64,000 nt of DNA from Rhodococcus sp. OK519 (GCF_003051005.1 NZ_QAOW01000001.1:620001-684000), one strand, 5' to 3'; numbered from the stretch's first letter, positions 37,354 through 46,568 are shown. The notes: a model not told the origin generated them from the letters alone. Made by a program: numbers and translations.

Positions 37354-38187
37354 ATGTGGACCGACCTGAACCGCCCCCCGCTCGATGCCGGTGTTCTCCG
37401 GCGCGCTCTCGTCCGTGACGCGGGCGGCGACCCGGACGCCTTCTGGTCCCGCCTCGACGTGGTTGCCGAGACCGGTTCCACCAACGCGGATCTCCTGGCC
37501 GCACCGCGCGGCGCCGACTATGCGCGCAGCGTCCTGGTCGCGGAGTTCCAGAGCGGCGGCCGCGGACGGCACGCCCGGCCGTGGGTCAGCGAACCGCGTG
37601 CGCTCGTCACCGTCTCCGCGGTTCTCGACATGCCCGGGATGGATCTGTCGGAAATCGGCTGGCTACCGCTGCTGTCGGGTATCGCCGTGGTGGACGCTCT
37701 GCGCGGCGTCGCCGGGGTCGACGCCGAACTCAAGTGGCCCAACGACGTCCTCATCGGCGGCCGGAAGGTCGCGGGAATCCTTGCCGAGGTGGCGTCGACG
37801 GCACCGGTTCCGACGGTTGTCGTGGGTATCGGGATCAACGTCAGCCTCACCGAGGACGAACTGCCGGTCCCCACGGCGACCTCGCTGCTGCTCGAGGGCG
37901 CAGACGTCACCGATCGGACGGTTCTGCTGCGGGTCGTCCTGCGCGAACTCGCACGGCGCCGACGGGAGTGGGAGGCGGCGGGATGGAAGGTGGACGGGCT
38001 CGCGGCCGACTACCGGGAGAGATGCGGAACACTCGGCCGCTTGGTGCGAGCCGAGCTTCCGGGGGATCGAGAACTGATCGGCATCGCGACCGACGTCGAC
38101 GTCGAAGGCCGCATCGTGATCAAGGCAGAGGGCGAGTCGCCGGTCGCGGTGTCGGCCGGCGACATCACCCATCTGCGTGCCGTGTGA
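37354..38187 (+). CDS. birA: Biotin-[acetyl-CoA-carboxylase] ligase (monofunctional)
   Basis: The product has 277 residues and lacks the N-terminal DNA-binding domain of E. coli BirA. The catalytic domain shows ETGSTNADL, the biotin-binding GGRGRHARPW, LKWPNDVLIGGRKVAGIL with the key lysine, and VVGIGINV; a C-terminal SH3-like domain follows. It activates biotin as biotinyl-AMP and attaches it to AccA3 and other carriers. It is divergent from accD5, so carboxylase subunit and its maturation enzyme could be co-regulated through the shared region. Confidence 0.93.
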   Translation: MWTDLNRPPLDAGVLRRALVRDAGGDPDAFWSRLDVVAETGSTNADLLAAPRGADYARSVLVAEFQSGGRGRHARPWVSEPRALVTVSAVLDMPGMDLSEIGWLPLLSGIAVVDALRGVAGVDAELKWPNDVLIGGRKVAGILAEVASTAPVPTVVVGIGINVSLTEDELPVPTATSLLLEGADVTDRTVLLRVVLRELARRRREWEAAGWKVDGLAADYRERCGTLGRLVRAELPGDRELIGIATDVDVEGRIVIKAEGESPVAVSAGDITHLRAV

Positions 38188-38191
38188 GTCC

Positions 38192-38614
38192 TCAGACCTT
38201 CTCGGTGTCCCACGTCGAGATCGCCCAGATCACCACGACGTCGAGCGCGATGATGAGGATCGACCACATCGGATACCACGGGATCCACAGGAAGTTCGCG
38301 ATGATCGACAGCGCCGCGATGATGATTGCGCACACCCGCGCCCACGTTGCGCCGGTGAGCAACGCGAGGCCGACGAGCACGACCACGATTCCGATGATCA
38401 GGTGTATCCAGCCCCACGTGGTGAGGTCGAACTGGTAGACGTACTCGGGGCCGACGACGAAGAAGTTGTCGTCCGCGAGTGCGGAGATCCCCTGGAAGAT
38501 CTGCAGAATTCCGACGGTCATCAGGATGATCGCGGCGGCGATCGACGTTCCCGCCGCGAATCCCTGTTTGGCGCCACCACCGGTGCTGTGGGTTGTCGGT
38601 GTGCGATCGCTCAT
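38192..38614 (-). CDS. Four-helix membrane protein (DUF7144-like)
   Basis: The product has 140 residues with four transmembrane helices after a polar N-terminus (TPTTHSTGGGAKQGFAAG). AAAIILMTVGILQIFQGISAL, WGWIHLIIGIVVVLVGLALL, and IPWYPMWSILIIALDVVVIW (segments quoted in part) match small actinobacterial DUF7144-type proteins of unknown function. The ATG at 38614 is preferred over the long upstream arginine-rich frame. It converges with birA, 4 bp apart, and diverges from the HdeD-like gene across 222 bp with no recognised promoter. Confidence 0.75.
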   Translation of the reverse strand: MSDRTPTTHSTGGGAKQGFAAGTSIAAAIILMTVGILQIFQGISALADDNFFVVGPEYVYQFDLTTWGWIHLIIGIVVVLVGLALLTGATWARVCAIIIAALSIIANFLWIPWYPMWSILIIALDVVVIWAISTWDTEKV

Positions 38615-38836
38615 CGCAGTTCCCCTTTCGATCGGTCGAGCAATCTCGCTGGAGAGTCCACTGCTTTCAGCAGGATTGTGTCTCCGATCGCGCGGCGGAT
38701 CCTCACCCCCGACGGGTGAAACCGCAGCGGGTGTCGCCTGCCGAAAATCAGTGCGCGCGGTACCGGTCGCGTAGGCCGAAAATGCTGCTACTTTGACGCT
38801 GATCCACGAATTCTCGTGAGGCGGAGGGGAACGGCC

Positions 38837-39442
38837 ATGAACGCATACAACGACATGTCGGCGAGACCGGACGGATCCGGCGGCGTGTGGGCGGCCGGCG
38901 ATGCCGGCCAGTTGGAGAGTGCGCGCCGATTCCTCACCGGGCTGACGGTGGTCTTCGGTCTCCTCACGCTCGGCCTCGGAATCGCGATGCTCGTGTGGCC
39001 CAACGCAACCCTCGTGGTGGCCGCCGTCCTGATCGCGATCCAGGTGTTCGCGTTCGGAATCATCCAGATCGTGCGCTCGTTCGCAGAGGTGAACGCGCCC
39101 ACCGCCGCTCGCACGCTGACGGGACTGTCGGGCGCCCTCGCGGTGCTTCTCGGCTTCCTGGTCCTGCGTAGCCCTCTGCAGACGGTCGTCATCATCGCGC
39201 TCGTCATCGGCGCCTGGTGGGTGTTCCGCGGCGTGCTCGACATCGTCGCGGGCGCCTCGGAGGTCCCCGGTAACCGGGCTGCGGGAATCGTCCTCGGCAT
39301 CATCAGCGTCGTTGCCGGTGCGATCGTGTTGCTCCAGCCGGAGCTCTCGCTCGGGGTCTTCGTGATCGTCGTCGGCGTCTGGATGATTCTCTACGGCGTG
39401 ATCGTCGTGGCCACGCCGTTCCTTGCACGCCGCATGAGCTGA
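38837..39442 (+). CDS. HdeD family membrane protein (DUF308 repeats)
   Basis: The product has 201 residues with six hydrophobic helices arranged as three pairs, the HdeD/DUF308 architecture. Typical elements are LGIAMLVWPNATLVVAAVLI, IGAWWVFRGVLDIVAGAS and VIVVGVWMILYGVIVV. E. coli HdeD is an acid-stress membrane protein; function here is not known. The ATG at 38837 follows GCGGAGGGGA, a good ribosome site. Confidence 0.82.
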   Translation: MNAYNDMSARPDGSGGVWAAGDAGQLESARRFLTGLTVVFGLLTLGLGIAMLVWPNATLVVAAVLIAIQVFAFGIIQIVRSFAEVNAPTAARTLTGLSGALAVLLGFLVLRSPLQTVVIIALVIGAWWVFRGVLDIVAGASEVPGNRAAGIVLGIISVVAGAIVLLQPELSLGVFVIVVGVWMILYGVIVVATPFLARRMS

Positions 39443-39474
39443 GTCTGTCGGGTCCGACCTGTCAGACTCGTCGC

Positions 39475-40059
39475 ATGGGATATCCGGAGGATTCACTGGC
39501 GGCGGACGAGGAGCTGGTGCTGCATCGGCACCCGCACTGGAAAATGCTCGTCTTCCCGGTCGTGATCTTCGTTTTGTCGACCGCGATCGCCGGATTTCTG
39601 TTGGGCGTCGCGCAGCGGCAATTGAGCGGTGGCGCGCTCGTCGTGGCATCGGGCGTGCTCGTCGCCGCATGGCTGGGGCTGCTGGCGTGGAAGACACTCG
39701 TGCCCGTCCTGCGCTGGAAGTCCACGCATTTCATCGTGACCGATCGGCGGGTGATGATTCGGCACGGCGTCATGACTCACACCGGGATCGACATCCCCAT
39801 GAACCGGATCAGCAACGTGCAGTTCCGGCACGGACTCGTGGATCGAATGCTGCGCACCGGCACGCTGATGATCGTCGCGTCGTCCGACGACCCGCTCGAG
39901 TTCGACGACATCCCCGAGGTTCAGAAGGTGCACTCGCTTCTGTACCGCCAGGTGTTCGACGCGTCGAACGATCCCTATCGGGACGGGCACCCGAACTCCG
40001 GCCACGAAGGGCGTGGCGACACATCCGACGGCCGCCGAGATTTCGGGAATGGCTGGTAA
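39475..40059 (+). CDS. PH-domain membrane protein (bacterial PH2/YdbS-like)
   Basis: The product has 194 residues. After MGYPEDSLAADEELVLHRHPHW come two transmembrane helices, then a bacterial PH domain with the signature FIVTDRRVMIRHGVMTHTGIDIPMNRISNVQF (quoted in separate parts: FIVTDRRVMIRHG and IPMNRISNVQF). The tail is charged and probably disordered. The protein matches the M. tuberculosis Rv3278c type next to birA, from memory; function is unknown. Spacing to the downstream response regulator is 38 bp with its own promoter. Confidence 0.82.
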   Translation: MGYPEDSLAADEELVLHRHPHWKMLVFPVVIFVLSTAIAGFLLGVAQRQLSGGALVVASGVLVAAWLGLLAWKTLVPVLRWKSTHFIVTDRRVMIRHGVMTHTGIDIPMNRISNVQFRHGLVDRMLRTGTLMIVASSDDPLEFDDIPEVQKVHSLLYRQVFDASNDPYRDGHPNSGHEGRGDTSDGRRDFGNGW

Positions 40060-40085
40060 TGGGACCGCGCCGACGAAACCGACCG

Positions 40086-40091
40086 TAGGCT
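40086..40091 (+). promoter_or_regulatory. -10 hexamer TAGGCT for the OmpR-type response regulator
   Basis: Ends 6 bases before the GTG at 40098; leaderless geometry. Confidence 0.5.
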
Positions 40092-40097
40092 GTCGTC

Positions 40098-40778
40098 GTG
40101 ACTGCCGTACTGCTTGCCGAAGATGACGAGGCCATCGCTGCTCCGCTGTCGCGTGCACTCGGCCGCGAGGGCTACACCGTCACTATCGAACAGACGGGGC
40201 CGTCCGCGCTCGAGCGGGCGCTCACCGGTGATTTCGAACTGTTGATCCTGGACCTCGGACTGCCCGGCATGGACGGGCTCGAGGTCTGTCGGCAACTGCG
40301 GGCGCACAGCCTGGACCTTGCCGTACTCATGCTCACCGCGCGCACCGACGAGGTCGACTTCGTCGTCGGTCTCGACGCCGGTGCCGACGACTACGTCGGC
40401 AAACCTTTCCGGCTCGCAGAACTGATGGCCCGGGTGCGCGCCCTACTGCGGCGCAGCGGCGGCGGCGAGGACGTCGTGGTCGAGGTCGCCGGGATCCGGC
40501 TCGAACCGGCCGCGCGGCGCGTGCTCGTCAACGGTTCCGAGATCGCGCTGGCGAACAAGGAATACGAGTTGCTGCGGGTGCTGCTCGAGCACGCCGGTCA
40601 GGTCGTGTCGCGGGACACGATCCTGCGCGAGGTGTGGGGCGACGTGGAACTGCGCGGCTCCAAGACCCTCGACATGCACATGTCGTGGCTGCGCCGGAAG
40701 ATCGGCGACGAGGGCGCGGGCGCAGACCGCAGGATAGCCACCGTGCGTGGTGTCGGTTTCCGGATCAACACGGACTAG
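40098..40778 (+). CDS. OmpR/PhoB-family response regulator
   Basis: The product has 226 residues: a receiver domain with acidic pocket EDD (8-10), phosphoacceptor Asp52 in LLILDLGLPG and Lys in VGKPFRLAEL, then a winged-helix effector domain ending IATVRGVGFRINTD. It is followed 12 bp later by a histidine kinase and the two form a standard two-component system. The stimulus is unknown. Confidence 0.9.
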   Translation: MTAVLLAEDDEAIAAPLSRALGREGYTVTIEQTGPSALERALTGDFELLILDLGLPGMDGLEVCRQLRAHSLDLAVLMLTARTDEVDFVVGLDAGADDYVGKPFRLAELMARVRALLRRSGGGEDVVVEVAGIRLEPAARRVLVNGSEIALANKEYELLRVLLEHAGQVVSRDTILREVWGDVELRGSKTLDMHMSWLRRKIGDEGAGADRRIATVRGVGFRINTD

Positions 40779-40790
40779 GTTCCACCGACC

Positions 40791-42116
40791 GTGCGTCGCC
40801 GAATACTGCAGTCGATCCTCGCCGTCGTCATCTTCACCGGCCTGCTGCTCGGTGTGCCGCTGATCTACACCGCCTGGCTGTGGGTGGAGGACTTCACGCG
40901 CAGCGATCTGCAGGCTCGCCTCGATCGGATGGCCGCCGAGATCATCGTGCAGGAGGGGGCCTCCGGCGTCGTCGAGGATGGACTCGACACGGCCTCCCTG
41001 CGTCTGGTCGTGCCCGAGGGCGGCAAGCTCGTCGTCGTCTATCCGACGCCCACGGAGGGCGCCGCCCGGCTCGATCTCGGAGCCGAGTCGGTGCCGTCGC
41101 CGCTCGTCGAGTCGCTGTCGATGGGAACGTCCGGGTCGTTGCGCCTCGAGGTGCCGTCGGAGCGCATGCGCACGTTGCAGCGACAGGCGGTCGGGGCGGT
41201 GACGCTGCTCGTACTCGCCTCGATCGGGGCGGGCGCCGCGGTCGCCGTCGTCACCGCGAAACGACTCGCCGATCCGCTCAAGGACGTGGCCGAGCGGGCG
41301 GCCAGGCTAGCGGAGGGCGACTTCCGCCCCGACTCCCGACGCCACGGGATCCCGGAACTCGACCGCGTCTCCGATGTGCTCGATTCGGCGACGGTCGAGA
41401 TCTCGCAGCGACTGCAGCGCGAGCACGCCCTCGTCGCCGACGTCTCCCATCAGCTACGCAGTCGCCTCACCGCGGTGCGGTTGCGCCTGGACGAGCTGTC
41501 CGGGCATCCCGATCCCGACGTCGTGCACGAGGCCGAGGAGGCGATGGCGCAGGTGGACCGTCTCACCGTCGCGGTCGACGATCTGGTGCGGTCGTCGCGC
41601 AACAGCGGCGCTGCGGGCCGCGAGCCGGTGTCGGTAGTGGGAGAACTCGCCACCGTCGTCGCGGACTGGCAGGGGCCGTACAAGGACGCCGGCAGGGTGC
41701 TGCGATTGCGCGGCGAGCCGAGACTGACGTCGTCGGCCACCGGGTCGAGGCTGCGGGAGGCGGTGTCGGTACTGATCGACAACGCGCTGCAGCACGGCGC
41801 GGGTACGTGCACGGTGTCGGTCCGGCTCGCTTCGGGCCCGGCGGGCCGCGGTTCGGCGAACGACGCGCGTGTGTGCGTGGAGGTCTCCGACGAGGGGGAG
41901 GGCGTGAGCGACGAGCTGGCCCCGCACATCTTCGACCGGGGATTCTCCGGCGCAGGATCGACCGGTGTGGGGCTGGCTCTCGCCCGTGCGCTGGTCGAGG
42001 CGGACGGCGGTCGACTGGAACTGCAGCGGCGTCGGCCGGCGCTGTTCGCACTCTTCCTGGCCAGGGTCGAGGACGATTCGCCGACACGGGTGGTCGGCAT
42101 TCACGAACCGCGCTAG
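40791..42116 (+). CDS. Sensor histidine kinase (HisKA/HATPase_c)
   Basis: The product has 441 residues. An N-terminal helix (10-30) and a second one near 135-155 bracket an extracytoplasmic sensor region. A HAMP domain follows, then the H-box with phosphorylated His220 in LVADVSHQLRSRLTAV. The ATP-binding domain shows SVLIDNALQHG, VSDEGEGV and STGVGLALARALVEADGG. The GTG at 40791 lies 12 bp after the response-regulator stop. It ends 4 bp into the convergent gtrA. Confidence 0.9.
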   Translation: MRRRILQSILAVVIFTGLLLGVPLIYTAWLWVEDFTRSDLQARLDRMAAEIIVQEGASGVVEDGLDTASLRLVVPEGGKLVVVYPTPTEGAARLDLGAESVPSPLVESLSMGTSGSLRLEVPSERMRTLQRQAVGAVTLLVLASIGAGAAVAVVTAKRLADPLKDVAERAARLAEGDFRPDSRRHGIPELDRVSDVLDSATVEISQRLQREHALVADVSHQLRSRLTAVRLRLDELSGHPDPDVVHEAEEAMAQVDRLTVAVDDLVRSSRNSGAAGREPVSVVGELATVVADWQGPYKDAGRVLRLRGEPRLTSSATGSRLREAVSVLIDNALQHGAGTCTVSVRLASGPAGRGSANDARVCVEVSDEGEGVSDELAPHIFDRGFSGAGSTGVGLALARALVEADGGRLELQRRRPALFALFLARVEDDSPTRVVGIHEPR

Positions 42117-42661
42117 CCGCGGGCGGGATCCTCGTCGGGGAGTTCGGTCGTCTCGGGCTGCGCGATCCGCTCGTGATCGCGGGTGTCCTCGGGGAACACC
42201 CATCGCCGGAACGACCAGAACCGGAACACCATCTGCAGCAGGTTGCCGATGATGTAGTTCAGGATGAAGTCGACGATCAAGATCGTCGTGAAGCTCGCAG
42301 ACGAGCGGATGTCGAAGACGTTGTTGGCAATCCACAGCGGCGCGGCGGCGATGACCACGCCGATGCCACTGATGGTGAAGAAGAGCAGCGCCTCGTGGTG
42401 GCGTTCACGGCCACCGCGGTGCTTGAACGACCACTCACGGTTGAGGATGTAACTCAGGATCGTCGCGACGACACCGGAGAAGATCTTGGCGACCACGGGC
42501 TTCTGCTCGAGGATCGTCAGGCTCAGCGAGTAGAAGATGGCGAGGTCGACCACCATCGTCGTCCCACCCACGATCGCGAACTTGATCAACTCGTGGTGAC
42601 GAAGGACGACGGCCCGGAAGGGCTGGGGAACTCGGCTCATCGCCGCGTCGACGAAAGACAC
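42113..42661 (-). CDS. GtrA family membrane protein
   Basis: The product has 182 residues with four transmembrane helices. LIKFAIVGGTTMVVDLAIFY and LSYILNREWSFKHRGG are hallmark GtrA-family segments; family members are thought to move polyprenyl-linked sugars across the membrane for cell-surface polysaccharides. The GTG at 42661 lies 8 bases from a TACAAT hexamer. It diverges from purK, matching the M. tuberculosis neighbourhood from memory. Confidence 0.85.
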   Translation of the reverse strand: MSFVDAAMSRVPQPFRAVVLRHHELIKFAIVGGTTMVVDLAIFYSLSLTILEQKPVVAKIFSGVVATILSYILNREWSFKHRGGRERHHEALLFFTISGIGVVIAAAPLWIANNVFDIRSSASFTTILIVDFILNYIIGNLLQMVFRFWSFRRWVFPEDTRDHERIAQPETTELPDEDPARG

Positions 42662-42669
42662 AACGAAGT

Positions 42670-42675
42670 ATTGTA
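42670..42675 (-). promoter_or_regulatory. -10 hexamer TACAAT for gtrA
   Basis: Ends 8 bases before the GTG start on the minus strand; five of six bases match TATAAT. Confidence 0.5.
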
Positions 42676-42792
42676 CGAAGCCGCGATCTCGATCGGTGCA
42701 GCGGACCGTGATCTATCAGGTTCTTCACAGGTTGCGACGGGGGATGACCTCGGCAGAACTCCTCGCGGGTGAACATGACAACATGGTGTGTC

Positions 42793-44058
42793 GTGACCGG
42801 CAAATCTGAACCCGAATCTCGCCCGACCCCTCCGCGTGATCTCCCGAGCGGTATGCCCGTGGTCACGATGATCGGCGGCGGTCAGCTTGCGCGCATGACG
42901 CATCAGGCCGCGATCGAGCTGGGCCAGACCCTGCGTGTGCTCGCGGGAAGCATCGACGAACCCGCCGCGCAGGTGAGCCCGGACGTCGTACTCGGCAGCC
43001 ACACCGACCTGGCCGCGCTGCGCAAGGCCGCTCTCGGGTCGAACGCGCTGACGTTCGACCACGAACACGTCCCCACCGAGCACCTCGAGGTGCTGGTGTC
43101 CGAGGGCGTCAACGTGCAGCCGCCGCCGCAGGCGCTGGTGTACGCGCAGGACAAGCTGGCGATGCGCCGCAAGCTCAGCGAGATGGGCGCCCCGATTCCG
43201 GCGTTCGCCGAGGTCACGTGGGCTGAGGACGTCGTGCGGTTCGGAGCCGAGCACGGCTGGCCGGTCGTGATCAAGGCGGTGCGCGGCGGCTACGACGGCC
43301 GCGGCGTCTGGATCACCGACGACTCCGACGAGGCCGAGGCCATCGTCACGGAACAGCTCGACAAAGGTGTCGAGCTGATGGTCGAGCAGGCGATCGACTT
43401 CACGCGGGAGCTGTCCGCGATGGTTGCTCGCTCGCCGTTCGGGCAGGGCGCGTCGTGGCCGATCGTCGAGACCGTGCAGTTGAACGGTCAGTGCGCTGTC
43501 GTGCTGGCACCGGCCCCGCAGCTGTCGAAGGAGCTCTCCGCGGAGGCCGAGCAGCTGGCCCTGCGCATCGCGTCGGAGCTGGGCGTCGTCGGATCGATGG
43601 CTGTCGAGCTGTTCGAAACCACCGCCGGCACGCTGATCGTGAACGAGTTGGCGATGCGTCCGCACAACTCCGGTCACTGGACTCAGGACGGCGCGCGGAC
43701 GTCGCAGTTCGAGCAGCATCTGCGCGCGGTCCTCGACTACCCGCTCGGCGACCCGTCGCCCATCGCACCGGTCACGGTGATGGCGAACGTGCTGGGGGCG
43801 CCCGAGGCGCCCGCGATGAGCATGGATGAGCGACTGCACCACCTGTTCGCGCGGATGCCCGACGCGAAGGTGCACCTGTACGGCAAGGGTGAGCGCAAGG
43901 ATCGCAAGATCGGGCACGTGAATGTGGTCGGCGGCGCACAGGGTTCGCCGGACGACGCCGCGTACGTGGCAGCGGTTCGTGAGCGCGCGGAGCGGGCGGC
44001 GCACTGGCTGTCGCACGCCGAATGGACTGACGGGTGGGATGAACATGGGCGGGAATGA
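42793..44058 (+). CDS. purK: 5-(carboxyamino)imidazole ribonucleotide synthase
   Basis: The product has about 421 residues of ATP-grasp fold. It makes N5-carboxyaminoimidazole ribonucleotide from AIR, ATP and bicarbonate in purine synthesis. VVTMIGGGQLARMTHQAA, FDHEHVPTEHL, VVIKAVRGGYDGRGVW and NELAMRPHNSGHW are PurK signatures. The start is uncertain: GTG 42769, ATG 42775 and GTG 42793 are in frame and none has a good ribosome site. The shortest is listed because conservation begins soon after it. purE follows 36 bp downstream. Confidence 0.92.
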   Translation: MTGKSEPESRPTPPRDLPSGMPVVTMIGGGQLARMTHQAAIELGQTLRVLAGSIDEPAAQVSPDVVLGSHTDLAALRKAALGSNALTFDHEHVPTEHLEVLVSEGVNVQPPPQALVYAQDKLAMRRKLSEMGAPIPAFAEVTWAEDVVRFGAEHGWPVVIKAVRGGYDGRGVWITDDSDEAEAIVTEQLDKGVELMVEQAIDFTRELSAMVARSPFGQGASWPIVETVQLNGQCAVVLAPAPQLSKELSAEAEQLALRIASELGVVGSMAVELFETTAGTLIVNELAMRPHNSGHWTQDGARTSQFEQHLRAVLDYPLGDPSPIAPVTVMANVLGAPEAPAMSMDERLHHLFARMPDAKVHLYGKGERKDRKIGHVNVVGGAQGSPDDAAYVAAVRERAERAAHWLSHAEWTDGWDEHGRE

Positions 44059-44094
44059 CACGGTTCGGAACGAGCACAACGGGAGCGACACGAA

Positions 44095-44604
44095 GTGACT
44101 GAATCGAACGGGCCCCTCGTCGGGCTGATCATGGGCAGCGACTCGGACTGGCCGACGATGGAAGCCGCGGCGGAGGCACTCGCCGAGTTCGGTGTCCGGT
44201 TCGAGGTCGGTGTCGTCTCGGCACATCGCACGCCGCAGCGGATGCTCGACTATGCGCGTGACGCGGCAGCCCGGGGACTGAAAGTCATCATCGCCGGCGC
44301 CGGTGGCGCAGCGCACCTGCCGGGCATGGTGGCATCGGCGACACCGTTGCCGGTGATCGGCGTGCCGGTTCCGCTCAAGTACCTCGACGGCATGGACTCG
44401 CTGCTGTCGATCGTGCAGATGCCGGCCGGTGTTCCGGTCGCGACGGTGTCGATCGGTGGGGCGCGCAATGCGGGCCTGCTCGCGGCGCGCATTCTCGGTG
44501 TGTCGGATCCGGCCCTGCAGCAGCGGATGGTCGCCTTCCAGGCCGGCCTCGAGCAGATGGTTCTGGAGAAGGACGAGGCGCTGCGCGCCAAGCTGCTCGG
44601 CTGA
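44095..44604 (+). CDS. purE: N5-carboxyaminoimidazole ribonucleotide mutase
   Basis: The product has 169 residues. PurE class I converts N5-CAIR to CAIR, following Pur[37 protein letters not shown] and [15 protein letters not shown] carry the substrate-binding Ser-Asp and the catalytic histidine. The GTG at 44095 follows GGGAGCGACACGAA. It is co-transcribed with purK. Confidence 0.95.
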   Translation: MTESNGPLVGLIMGSDSDWPTMEAAAEALAEFGVRFEVGVVSAHRTPQRMLDYARDAAARGLKVIIAGAGGAAHLPGMVASATPLPVIGVPVPLKYLDGMDSLLSIVQMPAGVPVATVSIGGARNAGLLAARILGVSDPALQQRMVAFQAGLEQMVLEKDEALRAKLLG

Positions 44605-44622
44605 GCGGTGCGAATCGGGCTC

Positions 44623-44628
44623 TAGGCT
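44623..44628 (+). promoter_or_regulatory. -10 hexamer TAGGCT for the NarL-type sensor kinase
   Basis: Ends 6 bases before the ATG at 44635; leaderless geometry. Confidence 0.5.
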
Positions 44629-44634
44629 GACGGC

Positions 44635-45816
44635 ATGGCCCGGTTCCCCCTGAGTGAGCGCTGGTATCGCTGGAGCGCCGCCCACGCGGTCGGGATCGAC
44701 CGCGTCGTGGCGGCGCTCCTGTCGTTGATCTGCCTCACGGCAACTGTCGACGGCGGAGTCGACGCGGTGCTGGTGTCGCTGGGCATGACCGTGCCGCTCG
44801 CGTGGCGGCGCTCGCACACCATCGTGTCCGGCTTCGTTGTCGCGGGTTTCTCGATCGCGCACCTGCTGTTGATCCCGCAGATGTTGCTGCCCAGCGTGGT
44901 CGCGGTGCCGATAGCGCTGTACGCGTTCGCGGCGTACACCCCGCGGTGGAGCAGTTACACCGCCTTGCTGATCGCGATCGGGGGCGCCTCCGTCGGCGGA
45001 CTCGAATACTTCGCGTACGACGGACGCGGCTGGCAGGAAGCCGTCATCACCTCGACGTTCCTCGTCGTGTTCGTTCTGGCCGTGTGGGCGTTCGGTGATC
45101 TCCGCAGGGTCAGGCTGTCGGAGATCGAGGGTCTGACGGAACGGGCACGCTTGCTCGAACTCGAACGCGCCCAGGAGGCCGAACTGGCGGCACTGGGGGA
45201 GCGCACCCGAATCGCCCGCGAGATGCACGACATCGTCGCCCACTCGCTCACGGTCGTGATCGCGCAGGCCGACGGCGGCCGCTACGGCGCCGCCCAGGAT
45301 CCGCAGGCCGCGATCACCGCGCTCGAGACCATCGCGTCGACGGGCCGGCAGGCTCTGACGGACATGCGCGCGCTGCTGTCGGTGCTGCGCGAGGACCGGC
45401 CACGCGACTTCTCCACGATGCCGGGCGTCGACGACATCGACGGGCTCGTCGCGGAGCTGCAGCGCGGCGGACTCGACGTCGACCTGACGGTGACGGGTGA
45501 GCGGCGTGAGCTGTCCACCGGCGCAGGCCTCACCGCCTACCGGATCGTGCAGGAATCGCTCACGAACGTGCTCAAGCACGCCGGCCCCGGCGCGGAGGCG
45601 CGGGTCCTCGTGAACTGGGGGGAGCGCGAACTCGAACTGGTCGTCACCGACGACGGCCGCGGAGGTGCGGCCGCGCTCATCGAGTCGTCGCCCGGTGGGC
45701 AGGGCGTGATCGGGATGACCGAGCGCGCCAAGCTGCACGGCGGACGGTTGTCGGCCGGGCCCGTCGCCGGTGGCGGCTACCGGGTGCGGGGGCTGCTGCC
45801 CTACGTCGCGCCCTAG
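44635..45816 (+). CDS. Sensor histidine kinase, NarL/DesK type (HisKA_3)
   Basis: The product has 393 residues. The first 155 residues contain five or six transmembrane helices and no large external domain, so it probably senses the membrane or an envelope ligand. The dimerisation domain has phosphorylated His198 in AREMHDIVAHSLTVV, and the ATPase domain has GLTAYRIVQESLTNVLKH and QGVIGMTERAKLHGG. Its stop overlaps the -10 of the response-regulator gene 10 bp downstream. Confidence 0.9.
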   Translation: MARFPLSERWYRWSAAHAVGIDRVVAALLSLICLTATVDGGVDAVLVSLGMTVPLAWRRSHTIVSGFVVAGFSIAHLLLIPQMLLPSVVAVPIALYAFAAYTPRWSSYTALLIAIGGASVGGLEYFAYDGRGWQEAVITSTFLVVFVLAVWAFGDLRRVRLSEIEGLTERARLLELERAQEAELAALGERTRIAREMHDIVAHSLTVVIAQADGGRYGAAQDPQAAITALETIASTGRQALTDMRALLSVLREDRPRDFSTMPGVDDIDGLVAELQRGGLDVDLTVTGERRELSTGAGLTAYRIVQESLTNVLKHAGPGAEARVLVNWGERELELVVTDDGRGGAAALIESSPGGQGVIGMTERAKLHGGRLSAGPVAGGGYRVRGLLPYVAP

Positions 45817-45819
45817 GCT
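45814..45819 (+). promoter_or_regulatory. -10 hexamer TAGGCT for the LuxR-type response regulator
   Basis: The hexamer begins with the TAG stop codon of the kinase gene and ends 7 bases before the ATG at 45827, so the regulator may have its own leaderless transcript. Confidence 0.4.
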
Positions 45820-45826
45820 GGACCGC

Positions 45827-46492
45827 ATGATCCGCGTGGCACTCGTCGACGACCAACAGCTCGTGCGGGCCGGTTTCCGCATGGTGATCGACTCGCAGCC
45901 CGACCTCACCGTGGTGCTCGAGGCGTCCGACGGCGCCCGCGGCATCGACCAACTGTCCGGGACCCCGGTGGACGTCGTGCTGATGGACGTCCAGATGCCG
46001 AACATGGACGGCATCGAGGCCACGCGTCGGCTCACCGCACGCGACGACTCCCCGAAGGTGGTGGTCCTCACCACGTTCGAGAACGACGAGTACGTGATGT
46101 CCGCGATCAGTGCCGGTGCGAGCGGCTTCCTCCTCAAGGACGTCCCGCCCGAGCAGTTGCTCGACGCGATCCGCACCGTGCACCGCGGCGACGCCGTCAT
46201 CGAGGCCCGCTCCACCCGCAAGCTGCTGCAGCACGTGGGCCCGATGCTGGGTGCGGTGCAGCCGTCGCTGCCCGAGGACCTGACGCCGCGCGAGGCAGAG
46301 GTCCTCGGGGCGATGGCGCACGGGCTGTCGAACTCCGAGATCGCGCAAAAGCTCGTGGTGTCCGAGGCAACTGTCAAAACCCATGTGGGACGGGTGCTCT
46401 CGAAAACCGGCTCCCGTGATCGTGTCCAGGCCGTGCTGTACGCGTTCCAGATCGGGCTCGTCCGGCCACAGGACCTGCTCGGCTCCGACTGA
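45827..46492 (+). CDS. NarL/LuxR-family response regulator
   Basis: The product has 221 residues. The receiver domain has the acidic pair in VALVDDQQLVRAGF, phosphoacceptor Asp54 in VVLMDVQMPNMDG and Lys in FLLKDVPPEQL. The C-terminal LuxR helix-turn-helix reads LTPREAEVLGAMAHGLSN and then SEATVKTHVGRVLSK. It pairs with the kinase directly upstream. The gene ends 10 bp before the first 58-bp repeat. Confidence 0.92.
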   Translation: MIRVALVDDQQLVRAGFRMVIDSQPDLTVVLEASDGARGIDQLSGTPVDVVLMDVQMPNMDGIEATRRLTARDDSPKVVVLTTFENDEYVMSAISAGASGFLLKDVPPEQLLDAIRTVHRGDAVIEARSTRKLLQHVGPMLGAVQPSLPEDLTPREAEVLGAMAHGLSNSEIAQKLVVSEATVKTHVGRVLSKTGSRDRVQAVLYAFQIGLVRPQDLLGSD

Positions 46493-46502
46493 GATGGCCT
46501 GC

Positions 46503-46560
46503 GCGCCCACTCCTTCCTCGCGGGCGCAGATTCCCGGCCAGAACCGCGAGGAGTGGGCGC
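46503..46560. repeat. 58-bp palindromic repeat, copy 1 (downstream of the nuclease-like gene)
   Basis: Identical to the copy at 47497-47554. The ends, GCGCCCACTCCT and AGGAGTGGGCGC, are perfect 12-bp inverted arms around a GC-rich centre. Here it sits between the convergent response-regulator and DUF559 genes and could act as a bidirectional terminator. Confidence 0.85.
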
Positions 46561-46568
46561 CCACGCCA

